Origin: Alphaproteobacteria bacterium
Lineage (GTDB): Bacteria; Pseudomonadota; Alphaproteobacteria; Ferrovibrionales; Ferrovibrionaceae
NCBI GenBank assembly: GCA_017307375.1
Contig: JAFKFH010000008.1
Coordinates: 186,001 to 250,000, forward strand
Reading direction: 5' to 3'
DNA: 64,000 nucleotides
This document shows, one piece after another, positions 33,699 through 41,646 of this stretch (positions are counted from its first letter, which is position 1; every line of letters starts with the position of its first letter). The notes beneath the pieces were generated by a model. That model had not been told where the DNA came from and ran no database searches. It was given only the letters and a program-made list of their open reading frames with translations. The position numbers and the translations under genes are program-made.

Positions 33699-36065
33699 CT
33701 ATTCGACCCGATCGGGGCGGATGCCGAGGCGTGCCAGCGACCGGATGACGTCGTCGGACTGGTAGGGCTTGCCGACGAAGTCGACACGATCTTCGCTGCC
33801 GAACCGGCGCCGCACCACGTCGGTGTCCTGGCCGCTGGCCACCACGATGGGCAATCCGGGATGCAGCCGCCACAGATCGGCGGCAACGCGATCGCCGGGC
33901 ATGTCCGGCAGGCCGATGTCGACGATGGCAGCGGCCAGCGTGCCCGCGCGCTCGCGGGCCTTGGCCAGCGCCTCGGCGGCATTGCCCGCCTCATCGACCT
34001 CGAAACCGGCTTCCTGCAGCAATTCGGCTGCGACCATGCGCACCAGTTCCTCATCCTCGACCAGCAGGATCCGTGGCGCGGCCGGCCCCGCCCCGGCCGG
34101 ACGATCGAGCAGGCCGCGCACGCGCCGGGCCAGCCCGTCGAAGGTGAAGGGCTTGGTGATCAGCTCGGTGCCGGCCGGCATCTGGCCATCGTGATCGACG
34201 ACGCTGCGGGCATAGCCCGAGACGAACAGCACCTTCAGCCCCGGCAGCAGCCGGCGTGCCAGGACGGCCAGCTGTTCCCCGTCCATCCCCTTGGGCAGGC
34301 CGAGATCGCTCAGCAGCAGCGCGACCCCGGGGTGCCGCCGCAGCATGTCGAGCCCGGCCGGCCCGTCGGCCGCCGCCAGCACCCGATAGCCGAGTTCTTC
34401 CAGGATCGCGGTGGAATGCGCGCGGACCCGATCCTCGTCCTCGACGACCAGAATGGTCTCGCGACCGCCCGGCGGCGCCGACGGGGCGACATCTGCCCGC
34501 TCGACGACGCCCGCCGGCATATCGCGCCGCGGCAGGTACAGGCGGATGGTCGTGCCCGCGCCCGGCGCCGAGAAGATGCGGACATGACCGCCCGACTGCT
34601 TGGCGAAGCCGTAGACCTGCGACAGTCCAAGTCCGGTGCCCTGGCCGATATCCTTGGTGGTGAAGAAAGGGTCGAAGGCGCGGGCCTGCACCTCGCTGTC
34701 CATGCCGTCGCCGGTGTCGCCGACGAAGATGCCGACATAGGCGCCCGGCTCGACATCGTCGTTGTCGCGGCAATAGGCATCGTCCAGCACGACATTGGCG
34801 GTCTCGATCGTCAGGGTGCCGCCGCCGGGCATCGCGTCTCGCGCGTTCAAGGCCAGATTGAGGATGGCGGATTCGAGCTGGTTGGCATCGGCATGCGCGG
34901 TCCACAGGCCCGGCTGCAGCACGGTCTCGACGCGGACCCGTTCGGTCAGCGACCGGTCGAGCAGATCGGACATGCCCGCGATCTGGGCGTTGGCGTCGAT
35001 CGGCCGCGGGGCCAGCGGCTGGCGCCGGGCGAAGGCCAGCAGGCTCGAGGTCAGCAGTGCCGCGCGCCGCGCGCCGTTCATCGCGTTGTCGACCGCCCCC
35101 CGCCCACGCTCGGACAGCGCGTCGGCCTCGCGCCGCTGCAACATTTCGAGATTGCCGATGATCACGGTCAGCAGGTTGTTGAAATCATGGGCGACCCCGC
35201 CGGTCAGCTGGCCGATCGCCTCCATCTTCTGGGCCTGGCGCAACTGGTCCTGGGCGCGGGCGATCGCCTCGGTCTGCACCTTGGCCTCGGTCACGTCGCG
35301 GCCGACGGCGAAGATGCGGCCGTTCTGCGGCGCGGCCGCCCGCCAGGCGATCCAGCGATGGCCGCCGTCGCGATGGCTGTAGCGCACGACGGTGTCGACG
35401 ATCGCGTCGCCTTCCTGGCCGGCCGGCCGGATCGGGATGTGGCGATCGGCCGGGTACTTGAAATCGGCGTTTGCCCGGCCCTCGACGGCGGCCGGGCTCC
35501 ATCCCAGCACCGCCTTCCACGCCGGGTTGGCGCTGAGGATGCGATCCTGCAGGTCGAAGACCGCGAACAGGTCCTGGCTCAGCCGCCAGATCCGGTCGCG
35601 CTCGCCGGTACGCTCGTCGATGATCGTCTCGAGATGGGCGTTGATATCCTCCAGGCGGCGTTCGGCGCGCTCGCGCCCGGCACGCTCGGCCGCCTCGTTC
35701 AGGGCGCGGCGCACCGCGCCGGGCAGGCGGCGCAGCCGTTCCTTGACGACGAAGTCGCTGGCACCCTGGCGCATCGCCTCGATCGCGGCTTCCTCGCTGA
35801 GGGTGGCGGAGGCGAGAATGAACGGAATCTGCGGGGCCCTGGCCCGGGCGATCTTGAGGGCCGACAGGCCATCGAAGCTCGGCAGCGTGTAGTCGGCCAG
35901 GATCAGGTCGTGGCGGCGACGGTCGAGGGCCGCCACGAAATCGGCCTCGGTCCACACCCGGTCGAAGACATGGGCGATCGCGGCGCGCCGCAGATGTTCG
36001 CCCATCAGTTCGGCATCGAGCGTCGAATCCTCCAGCAGCAGAATCTCGATCGGGGCGCCGCTCAA
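33699..36065 (-). CDS. Hybrid histidine kinase with N-terminal and two C-terminal receiver domains
   Basis: About 788 residues in the order receiver (residues 5-125, acceptor Asp in LILADYTLP), coiled linker, PAS (about 175-280), HisKA with His293 in GQLTGGVAHDFNNLLTVI, HATPase (NLALNARDAMPGGG, GDTGDGMD, GTGLGLSQVYGF), receiver 2 (ILVVEDED, LLLSDLGLPKG) and receiver 3 (ILLVEDEE, AAIVDIGLPDMPGD). It starts at TTG 36065, overlapping the preceding regulator stop; no upstream ATG is compatible with the neighbouring gene. It is probably the second stage of phytochrome signalling, accepting or passing phosphate within the operon. Confidence 0.88.
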   Translation of the reverse strand: MSGAPIEILLLEDSTLDAELMGEHLRRAAIAHVFDRVWTEADFVAALDRRRHDLILADYTLPSFDGLSALKIARARAPQIPFILASATLSEEAAIEAMRQGASDFVVKERLRRLPGAVRRALNEAAERAGRERAERRLEDINAHLETIIDERTGERDRIWRLSQDLFAVFDLQDRILSANPAWKAVLGWSPAAVEGRANADFKYPADRHIPIRPAGQEGDAIVDTVVRYSHRDGGHRWIAWRAAAPQNGRIFAVGRDVTEAKVQTEAIARAQDQLRQAQKMEAIGQLTGGVAHDFNNLLTVIIGNLEMLQRREADALSERGRGAVDNAMNGARRAALLTSSLLAFARRQPLAPRPIDANAQIAGMSDLLDRSLTERVRVETVLQPGLWTAHADANQLESAILNLALNARDAMPGGGTLTIETANVVLDDAYCRDNDDVEPGAYVGIFVGDTGDGMDSEVQARAFDPFFTTKDIGQGTGLGLSQVYGFAKQSGGHVRIFSAPGAGTTIRLYLPRRDMPAGVVERADVAPSAPPGGRETILVVEDEDRVRAHSTAILEELGYRVLAAADGPAGLDMLRRHPGVALLLSDLGLPKGMDGEQLAVLARRLLPGLKVLFVSGYARSVVDHDGQMPAGTELITKPFTFDGLARRVRGLLDRPAGAGPAAPRILLVEDEELVRMVAAELLQEAGFEVDEAGNAAEALAKARERAGTLAAAIVDIGLPDMPGDRVAADLWRLHPGLPIVVASGQDTDVVRRRFGSEDRVDFVGKPYQSDDVIRSLARLGIRPDRVE

Positions 36066-36532
36066 GCTTCGGTCACCTTCATCGGCTGCTGGCGACGCGG
36101 CGGATGCGGCTCGTTCAGGATGGCCCAGAACATGCCGACCTCCTGGATCGCCTTGAAGAAATCCTGGAACCCGACCGGCTTGACCACGAAGGCGTTGACC
36201 CCGAGCTTGTAGGAGCGGACGAGGTCGCTTTCCTCGCGCGAGGCCGTGAGCATGACGACCGGCACGTGGCGGAATTCCTCGCTGGTCTTGATGCGCTCCA
36301 GCACCTGCAGGCCATCGATCTTCGGCAGCTTGAGATCGAGCAGCACCACCGCCGGGTCGCCCGAGGTGCGCCTGGCATGCGGCCCCCGGCACATCAGCCA
36401 GTCCAGCGCCTCGGCGCCGTCGCGGGCGGTGATCACCTCGTTGGCCAGCTGGCTGCGTTCGAGTGCCGCCAGGGTCAGCTCCAGGTCCTTGGGGTTGTCC
36501 TCGACCAGCAGGATCTGCTTCAGCGCGGCCAT
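36062..36532 (-). CDS. Phytochrome-associated single-domain response regulator
   Basis: A 156-residue CheY-like protein: acidic pair in ILLVEDNPKDLELTL, acceptor Asp in AVVLLDLKLPKIDGLQVLER, VVMLTASREESD, and Lys in NAFVVKPVGFQDFFKAIQEV. This is the Rcp1-like group that receives phosphate from bacteriophytochromes. It lies one base after the phytochrome gene and overlaps the hybrid kinase gene. No output domain, so it likely acts by protein contact or phosphorelay. Confidence 0.92.
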   Translation of the reverse strand: MAALKQILLVEDNPKDLELTLAALERSQLANEVITARDGAEALDWLMCRGPHARRTSGDPAVVLLDLKLPKIDGLQVLERIKTSEEFRHVPVVMLTASREESDLVRSYKLGVNAFVVKPVGFQDFFKAIQEVGMFWAILNEPHPPRRQQPMKVTEA

Positions 36533-36533
36533 G

Positions 36534-38789
36534 TCACTCCCTCGCCTGGTTCGGTAGCGCAAAGCGGAAGGTCGCGCCCTTGTCGACCTCGCCCTCGGCC
36601 CAGGCCCGTCCGCCATGGCGTTCGACGATGCGGCGGACGTTGGCCAGCCCGATGCCGGTGCCTTCGAAATCTTCCATGCGATGCAGCCGCTGGAACACGC
36701 CGAACAGCTTGTCGACATAGGCCATGTCGAACCCGGTGCCGTTGTCGCGCACCCAATAGACGGTTTCCTTGGCACCACGCTCGCTGCCGATCTCGATCCG
36801 GGCCAGGGCGCGCGGGCGGGTGTACTTGACCGCGTTCGACAGCAGGTTCTGGATCACCAGCCGCAGCATGCCGGGATCGCCCCAGCATGGCTCAAGCTCG
36901 GCGATGCGCCACTCGACCCGCCGGTCGGCCAGGTCGGGCCTGATCATCCGGCGCACTTCGTCGACCAGCCGGTTCATGTCGACCCTGATCGGCACCAGGG
37001 TCGCCCGGCCCATCTGCGAGAAGCCCAGGAGGTCGTCCACGAGCTTTCCCGCCGAGAACGCGGACTCGATGATGGTGTCGAGATAGCGCCGCCCCCGCTC
37101 GTTCAGCTCGACGCCGTCGTCGCTCTTCAACAGCTCGGCATAGCCGACGATGTGGCGGAACGGCGCGCGCAGGTCGTGGCTGACCGAATAGGAAAAGGCT
37201 TCCAGCTCCTTGTTGCTGCGCGTCAGCTCGTCGGTCAGTTGGGCCAGTTCCTCGGCCTTGCGCATGACGATGCCGACGATGGCGTTGCGCAGGCTGGCGG
37301 CGGTATCGATCTCGGCGCCCGACCAGGGCAGCGACCGCAGCCGCACGGTCTCCTTCCACTGCTCGAACGACTTGCGCGGATGCAGGCGGAGGGCATCGGC
37401 CCCGGCCGCCACGGGCTTGTGGGGGTCGCCGCCCCAGCTCACCGTCCGGACCACTTCGGGCCGGAACCACAGCACGTAGCTCGGATGCAGCTGCGAGATC
37501 GCGATGGCCAGCAGGCCGCTGGCCGTCTCGGCGAAGGCTTCGGCGCCCGGCATCGCGGCGGCGAGCGTCTCGGTATGGAAGATGTCGTGCTGGCCCCTGC
37601 CCAGCCAGTCGACGATCGCGCGGACCCTGGCCTCGCCGGGCGTGCGGCCGAGCAGGGCGCAGGCACCGTTGAACACGACCGCCGCCCCCTCGGCACCGGC
37701 CAGCGCCATCAGCTCGGCCGGGTGCTTGATCAGGCCGTGGATGAACTGGTCTTCCGCCGCCATGAACGCCAGCAGCCGGGTCTGGATCGCCTGGCGCTCG
37801 ACCCGCAGCGCCGTGTCGGCCGCCCGCGACGTGGCCGAGATCTGCATGGCCAGGACCTGGCCGAGGAAGTCGCAGGCGGTTCGGACATGGACCGGCACCT
37901 TGCGGGGTGCCGCATGATGACAGGAAATCAACCCCCAGAGCCGCCCGTCGACGACGATCGAAATCGACATCGACGCGGGGGTCCCCATGTTGCGCATGTA
38001 TTCGAGATGCAGCGGCGAGACGCTGCGCAGCACCGAGAAGCTGAGGTCGAGCGGCCGGCCGGTCGCGGGGTTGGCCACCGGCAGGATCGGCACCGGCACA
38101 TAATCGGCATCGGGAATCAGCCGCAGCCGGTTCAGCCGGTACAGCTCGCGCGCCTGGGCCGGAATGTCGGAGGCGGGAAAGCGCAGGTCGAGATAGGACG
38201 GCAGCCGGTCGTTGCGATCCTCGGCGACGACCGTGCCATGCCAGTCCTCGTCGAAGCGATAGATCAGCACGCGGTCGAAACCGGTCAGGTGCCGCACCTC
38301 GGCCGCGGCGATCGCCGTCGTCTCCTCGATCGACGGGGTCGAGCCCAGCACGTCGACGAAGGTGCGGATCCGGGGATAGAGCGCGTCGAGCGAGCCGCCG
38401 GCCGCCGGGTCGCTCTCCTCGAATTCGAGGATCAGGGCGCCGTCGGCCCGATGAACGATCACGTGACGGCAGTGGCCGCCGACCGCGACCTGGCCCAGCA
38501 AGGCGGTCCCCTTGTCGGGTACCCGCTCGGGCACAAGCTGGGCCAGCAGCGGCAGGGCTTCGTCGACGAGTGTGTCGCGCAGGGACCGGCCGATCGCCGC
38601 GCCGACCTCCGCCTTCAGGACTATGCCGGCATTGGCGCTGCCTTGCAGAATGCGGAAATCGTCGGCGGCAACGGCCAGCAACAGGCCGTGCGGCTGAATG
38701 CTGCCGGGTATGTGAATCGGTTCCTTGGCGCAGTCGGCGACATCGACCGCACGCGGGCTTGCTGAAACTGCCACCTGCTCGCTTTCCAT
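36534..38789 (-). CDS. bphP: Bacteriophytochrome histidine kinase
   Basis: A 751-residue red/far-red sensor. Biliverdin-binding Cys20 sits in DVADCAKEPIHIPGSIQPHG. PAS, GAF (FPASDIPAQARELYRLNRL, with the conserved Asp contacting the bilin) and PHY (SYVLWFRPEVVRTVSWGGDP) follow in order. Then come HisKA with His538 in YSVSHDLRAPFRHI and HATPase (NLLSNAVKYT, DNGTGFDMAY, GTGIGLANVRR). It is soluble. It is the first gene of an operon with a response regulator, hybrid kinase and heme oxygenase for its chromophore. GGAGGG lies about ten bases before ATG 38789. Confidence 0.95.
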   Translation of the reverse strand: MESEQVAVSASPRAVDVADCAKEPIHIPGSIQPHGLLLAVAADDFRILQGSANAGIVLKAEVGAAIGRSLRDTLVDEALPLLAQLVPERVPDKGTALLGQVAVGGHCRHVIVHRADGALILEFEESDPAAGGSLDALYPRIRTFVDVLGSTPSIEETTAIAAAEVRHLTGFDRVLIYRFDEDWHGTVVAEDRNDRLPSYLDLRFPASDIPAQARELYRLNRLRLIPDADYVPVPILPVANPATGRPLDLSFSVLRSVSPLHLEYMRNMGTPASMSISIVVDGRLWGLISCHHAAPRKVPVHVRTACDFLGQVLAMQISATSRAADTALRVERQAIQTRLLAFMAAEDQFIHGLIKHPAELMALAGAEGAAVVFNGACALLGRTPGEARVRAIVDWLGRGQHDIFHTETLAAAMPGAEAFAETASGLLAIAISQLHPSYVLWFRPEVVRTVSWGGDPHKPVAAGADALRLHPRKSFEQWKETVRLRSLPWSGAEIDTAASLRNAIVGIVMRKAEELAQLTDELTRSNKELEAFSYSVSHDLRAPFRHIVGYAELLKSDDGVELNERGRRYLDTIIESAFSAGKLVDDLLGFSQMGRATLVPIRVDMNRLVDEVRRMIRPDLADRRVEWRIAELEPCWGDPGMLRLVIQNLLSNAVKYTRPRALARIEIGSERGAKETVYWVRDNGTGFDMAYVDKLFGVFQRLHRMEDFEGTGIGLANVRRIVERHGGRAWAEGEVDKGATFRFALPNQARE

Positions 38790-39305
38790 CAGGCGGATCC
38801 CTCCTCGTTCGCCCGCCGACTGGCCGGGCGCCGCAATGTCACCGCCGTTTCCGCTGCATCAGATCGGGATCGGAGCCACCGCACATGGCTGCGCCGCACG
38901 GCAGGGACCGGGCGGCTGCAGCCGCAGCGTAACCGCCGAAGGTCTCTTCCCGTTCCCGTTGTCCGCCGTGGACTTGTCGGCCCGGACGGTGACATTCACC
39001 GTAAGGAACGTCAACGCCGGCATGGCGGTGGCCCGCACCGACACTACCATGCCACCGCAGGCCTAGATCGTCCGGAGGAGGAGCGGCCGCGCCGGGCGGC
39101 GGTCCCGGCGAATCACGGCCCGCCGGCGGGTGCCGGCGGCCGAATCATCCGGCCGGCAAATTCCCTCAGCTTGGCCGACGATTGCAAGGGTCGGACGTTG
39201 CAAGAGCCGGGGGATCGCGGCAGAAAACCGGCGATTTTCGGGGGCTTGCGAGTTTCGCTTGCTTTCCCGGCCGGCTGCCCGTACAAACCGCGCCGTTCGG
39301 CCGCT
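38790..39305. other. Intergenic region between bphP and tRNA-Glu
   Basis: 516 bases. It must hold the bphP and tRNA promoters, but no convincing -35/-10 pair, gene or long hairpin was identified. Open frames here lack coding character. Confidence 0.4.
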
Positions 39306-39381
39306 GTCCCCATCGTCTAGAGGCCTAGGACGTTACCCTTTCACGGTAAAGACACGGGTTCGATTCCCGTTGGGGACGCCA
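39306..39381 (+). tRNA. tRNA-Glu (anticodon TTC)
   Basis: Acceptor stem GTCCCCA/TGGGGAC, anticodon loop CTTTCAC giving TTC, T-loop GGTTCGATTCC, and an encoded CCA end at 39379-39381. It folds as a normal 73-base body plus CCA. An integrase remnant begins 95 bases downstream, so its 3' end was probably used as an attachment site. Confidence 0.95.
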
Positions 39382-39399
39382 CCGACCACTCTCGCGCTA

Positions 39400-39418
39400 G
39401 CAAAGTCAAAGACTTTGC
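39400..39418 (+). terminator. Small hairpin after tRNA-Glu
   Basis: Perfect 8-bp stem GCAAAGTC/GACTTTGC with an AAA loop, 18 bases beyond the tRNA. It may end the tRNA transcript; no T-run follows. Confidence 0.4.
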
Positions 39419-39475
39419 AATATCAGAGCGTTAGCATCCGACCGAAGCGATACATCGGGTGCACAGGAGTGGCGG

Positions 39476-39632
39476 ATGGGTCGCGAAGTTCAGGACCTCA
39501 CCAAACGCAACGGGATCTGGTGTGCCGGGCAACTCGTACGCTGCCTGGCATGTCCGCGATCGCCTGGGCAATAGAGAGCTTCTCCAGAGCCTGCAGACCA
39601 AAGACCGCAAGCACGGCATTCCGATCGAATGA
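39476..39632 (+). pseudogene. Remnant of a tyrosine-recombinase (phage integrase) N-terminus
   Basis: AGGAG six bases before ATG 39476 opens MGREVQDLTKRNGIW, then a frame change leads into VRDRLGNRELLQSLQTKDRK and a stop at 39630. Joined, these match the N-terminal pattern of tyrosine integrases that start with a short Leu-Thr-Lys-Arg strand and a RDRLG.RELLQSLQTKD helix. The catalytic domain is absent. Its location directly after tRNA-Glu fits a decayed island integrase. Assigned by eye. Confidence 0.6.
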
Positions 39633-39930
39633 AGCGATGAGCAGGCAGCCGCCTGCCCTGGCGCTCTACTCCATCGCGATCCAGGAAGATGCTGCTGCTG
39701 ATCAGCAGCCCCCCATCGGCAGCGGCGGCACCGACGGCACCGACGGCACCCATGCGCTGATCTGGGGTTGAGCACACGTCCATAAGCCAATACGGGGAGT
39801 GGCGCCGTGGCGAAGAACCGACGCCAAATGCCGGTGTTGCCCCGGAATTTGCCTAGCGTAGCTCTCACATATTGACAGGTATAGTCACACGAAGATTGAA
39901 AGCATAACATATCCAGTTATATTTAAGGGC
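39633..39930 (+). promoter_or_regulatory. Region upstream of the DUF6516 gene with a TTGACA element
   Basis: No gene supported. A consensus -35 TTGACA at 39872-39877 lies in an AT-rich stretch; the -10 is unclear (ATTGAA at 17 bases, or a later CATAAC). The -35 overlaps a small dyad TGAC-N7-GTCA (39873-39887) that could be an operator for the downstream HTH protein. A short GGCACCGAC tandem repeat occurs near 39725. Confidence 0.4.
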
Positions 39931-40323
39931 ATGAGCGACGACAGCGTCGACGCCGCAACGCTGGACTACCTGCTCAGCCTCGACGGCGACCGGGTCATGC
40001 TGATGGATGGATATTGGCTGAAGTTCGAGGCCAAACGGGTCGGGCCGACGAAGGCCAGGCCGCATGGCATCGCCTATTCGTTCAGCCTGCACGATCCGGA
40101 AAACGAGCGGATCTTCGGCATGGACAATGCCCATGGCGTCGACCACCGCGGCGGTCGCTATGTCGCCCGTCCCGTGGCCCACGACCATGAGCACCGCGAC
40201 GAGAACGACGAGGGCCGCCCCTACGGCTACACGAACGGCGAGCGGTTGCTTGCCGATTTCTTCGCCGGCGTGGCCCGCCGGCTCGCCGATCTCGGGCGTG
40301 GCCCGGATGGAGGACTGATATGA
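39931..40323 (+). CDS. DUF6516 family protein, putative toxin component
   Basis: A 130-residue protein with the DUF6516 pattern: DGDRVMLMDGYWLKFEAKRV, then RPHGIAYSFSLHDPENERIF, GMDNAHGVDH, a His-rich HDHEHRDEND, RPYGYTNGERLLADFF. Members are usually encoded beside a small winged-HTH protein and are regarded as putative type II toxins; their activity is not established. ATGA overlap with the next gene supports a two-gene module. Confidence 0.75.
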   Translation: MSDDSVDAATLDYLLSLDGDRVMLMDGYWLKFEAKRVGPTKARPHGIAYSFSLHDPENERIFGMDNAHGVDHRGGRYVARPVAHDHEHRDENDEGRPYGYTNGERLLADFFAGVARRLADLGRGPDGGLI

Positions 40324-40703
40324 ACTACGCCATCAAGAGCATCGACCAGATCCGCGAGGAAATGCTCGCCATTGCCCGCGGCGAGGTCGAGCCCGCCCCC
40401 AACCGACCGAAGGTCACCTTCGTCTCGGAGGCCGCATTGATGCAGGTCCTGACGCCCGAGAACCGCAAGATCCTCGGGCATATCCTGCGCGACAAGCCGG
40501 CCACCGTCACCGAACTGATGGCGCTGACCGGCAAGACCCAGCCCAACGTCTCCCGCGCCCTGGCGGCGCTGGAGCGGGCCGGCTTCATCGCCCTGGAGCA
40601 GACCGGCACCACCAAGCGCCCGATCGCCCTGGTCAGCCGCGTCCATGTCGATTTCGACCTCACCGCCGACCGCGTCGACATGGCGCTCGAAGCCGTCGCC
40701 TGA
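40320..40703 (+). CDS. Winged-HTH regulator, putative antitoxin (HVO_A0114 type)
   Basis: A 127-residue protein. Its centre is a MarR/ArsR-like winged helix: LTPENRKILGHILRDKPATV, TELMALTGKTQPNVSRALAA, LERAGFIALEQTGTTKRPIA. N-terminal IKSIDQIREEMLAIARGEV is typical of this DUF6516 partner group. It likely represses its own operon and counteracts the partner. ATG 40320 overlaps the DUF6516 stop. A hairpin ends the unit. Confidence 0.8.
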   Translation: MNYAIKSIDQIREEMLAIARGEVEPAPNRPKVTFVSEAALMQVLTPENRKILGHILRDKPATVTELMALTGKTQPNVSRALAALERAGFIALEQTGTTKRPIALVSRVHVDFDLTADRVDMALEAVA

Positions 40704-40706
40704 CTC

Positions 40707-40736
40707 GTCCCACCTTTCGTTTCGAAAGCGTGGGAC
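40707..40736 (+). terminator. Hairpin after the DUF6516/HTH pair
   Basis: Stem of 7 bp (GTCCCAC/GTGGGAC) plus 6 bp (CTTTCG/CGAAAG) separated by one bulged C, with a TTT loop; it begins three bases after the stop codon. Confidence 0.65.
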
Positions 40737-40758
40737 CAGTACCGAAAGGGTTGCGCGC

Positions 40759-40985
40759 ATGATCAGCCAGGACCAGACCAACCTCGCCGCCGGCATCCTC
40801 GACGACTTGGCCGCTGCGGCGCAGGCCTTGGCCCCCTGATCCGCACCACGCCGGGCCTGGAGCGGAAAATCCTCGACGCCGCCACCGGCCTCGATTTGGC
40901 GGCAACTGGCCGCCTCGACCTCGACGACACCGGCCGGGCCCGCGTCGCCATGCTGGCCCAGCACGTCCGAGCCCCGGGGCGCTGA
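40759..40985 (+). pseudogene. Small gene with frameshift, function unknown
   Basis: ATG 40759 opens MISQDQTNLAAGILDDLAAA and stops at 40837. In the neighbouring frame a coding-like stretch IRTTPGLERKILDAATGLDL and TGRLDLDDTGRARVAMLAQH runs to TGA 40983. A one-base change in the CCCCC run at 40832-40836 would join them into about 75 residues. No family recognised. Confidence 0.45.
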
Positions 40986-40995
40986 GCGTCGCGAC

Positions 40996-41016
40996 GAGCG
41001 ACAAACTCGCGAAAAA
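40996..41016 (+). repeat. GCGACAAA direct-repeat element, copy 1
   Basis: GAGCGACAAACTCGCGAAAAA: two half-sites spaced about one helical turn apart, the second degenerate. It lies 47 bases before the small gene at 41063. Two better copies occur at 41444 and 41522. Confidence 0.6.
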
Positions 41017-41062
41017 GATCGCTGTTGCAGGTGTGCCGATACTCAGCGCGCAAGGTAGGACC

Positions 41063-41311
41063 ATGATCTCCATCAATCGGATCGAGGCGGCAGCCGACCT
41101 CCTCGAGGCTATCGCCGCCGGCGGGCAGGCAAGCCGCGCCGCCGCCGTCGGCGCTGCGCTGACGATCGCCGACCTATCTCGCGCAACAGCCTGCCGGGAC
41201 ATGGGCGACGCCGCGGCCATCATCAGTCGGCACCTGGGCAATCACCTCGACCTAGCAGACCGGGTCCGCGCCAGCGAGGTCGCGTTGCTGGCAAGGATCC
41301 GGGCTCTATGA
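41063..41311 (+). CDS. Small hypothetical protein of the accessory region
   Basis: An 82-residue Ala-rich helical protein starting MISINRIEAAADLLEAIAAG and containing LTIADLSRATACRDMGDAAA. AGGTAGGA lies just upstream of ATG 41063. The start resembles the MISQDQ start of the broken gene at 40759, so both may come from one small family. No function recognised. Confidence 0.45.
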   Translation: MISINRIEAAADLLEAIAAGGQASRAAAVGAALTIADLSRATACRDMGDAAAIISRHLGNHLDLADRVRASEVALLARIRAL

Positions 41312-41443
41312 CGGGGCCGCAGGCTCGGTCACCATCACCCAGACCACCGATGCCGCCGCCTGGGCCCGGCCAGCGCCGTCCAGGCCGAGGCGGTCGTGCT
41401 CGCCGCCCAGGTGCGCGCCCTGCGGCCGTAGCTGACGGATATC
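41312..41443 (+). other. Decayed coding remnant
   Basis: Short coding-like pieces in different frames (GAAGSVTITQTTDAAAW, then ASAVQAEAVVLAAQVRALRP before TAG) suggest another frameshifted small gene. No start codon or ribosome-binding site is convincing. Confidence 0.3.
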
Positions 41444-41466
41444 GAGCGACAAACTCGCGACAAAAA
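41444..41466 (+). repeat. GCGACAAA direct-repeat element, copy 2
   Basis: GAGCGACAAACTCGCGACAA followed by AAA: two GCGACAAA half-sites with starts 11 bases apart. 78 bases before copy 3 and upstream of the XRE gene. Confidence 0.65.
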
Positions 41467-41521
41467 CCGCATTCTCGTGGCCGGAGACCCGCAGAAAACT
41501 GCGAAACAGGTGGCCGAAGTC

Positions 41522-41542
41522 GAGCGACAAATTCGCGACAAA
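41522..41542 (+). repeat. GCGACAAA direct-repeat element, copy 3
   Basis: GAGCGACAAATTCGCGACAA with a further AAC: same two half-sites and spacing as copy 2. It lies about 43 bases before the TTGACA promoter element of the XRE gene. Confidence 0.65.
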
Positions 41543-41584
41543 CAGGTGAAAATACATCATCAAACATCTCATGAAAATCTTATA

Positions 41585-41638
41585 TTGACATAGGGTGATG
41601 TGCAAGAATATCCATGGGCGATTATCTGTCGCCCATGG
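41585..41638 (+). promoter_or_regulatory. Promoter and 10-bp dyad before the XRE gene
   Basis: Consensus TTGACA (41585-41590) with an AT-rich GAATAT-like -10 about 16 bases on. Directly after comes a perfect dyad CCATGGGCGA (41612-41621), 7-base loop, TCGCCCATGG (41629-41638). Its 3' arm touches the GGAG Shine-Dalgarno at 41637-41640, so it could be an operator, an mRNA hairpin hiding the start, or both. Confidence 0.6.
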
Positions 41639-41646
41639 AGTCGCCT

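Noticed and set aside
38725-39066. 113-codon rightward frame between bphP and tRNA-Glu
   Set aside because: It begins inside bphP on the other strand, has no ribosome-binding site and no protein-like pattern.
41308-41574. 88-codon rightward frame over the repeat region
   Set aside because: It is Pro/Arg-rich and runs through two GCGACAAA elements without a ribosome-binding site; it is more likely a shadow of decayed DNA.
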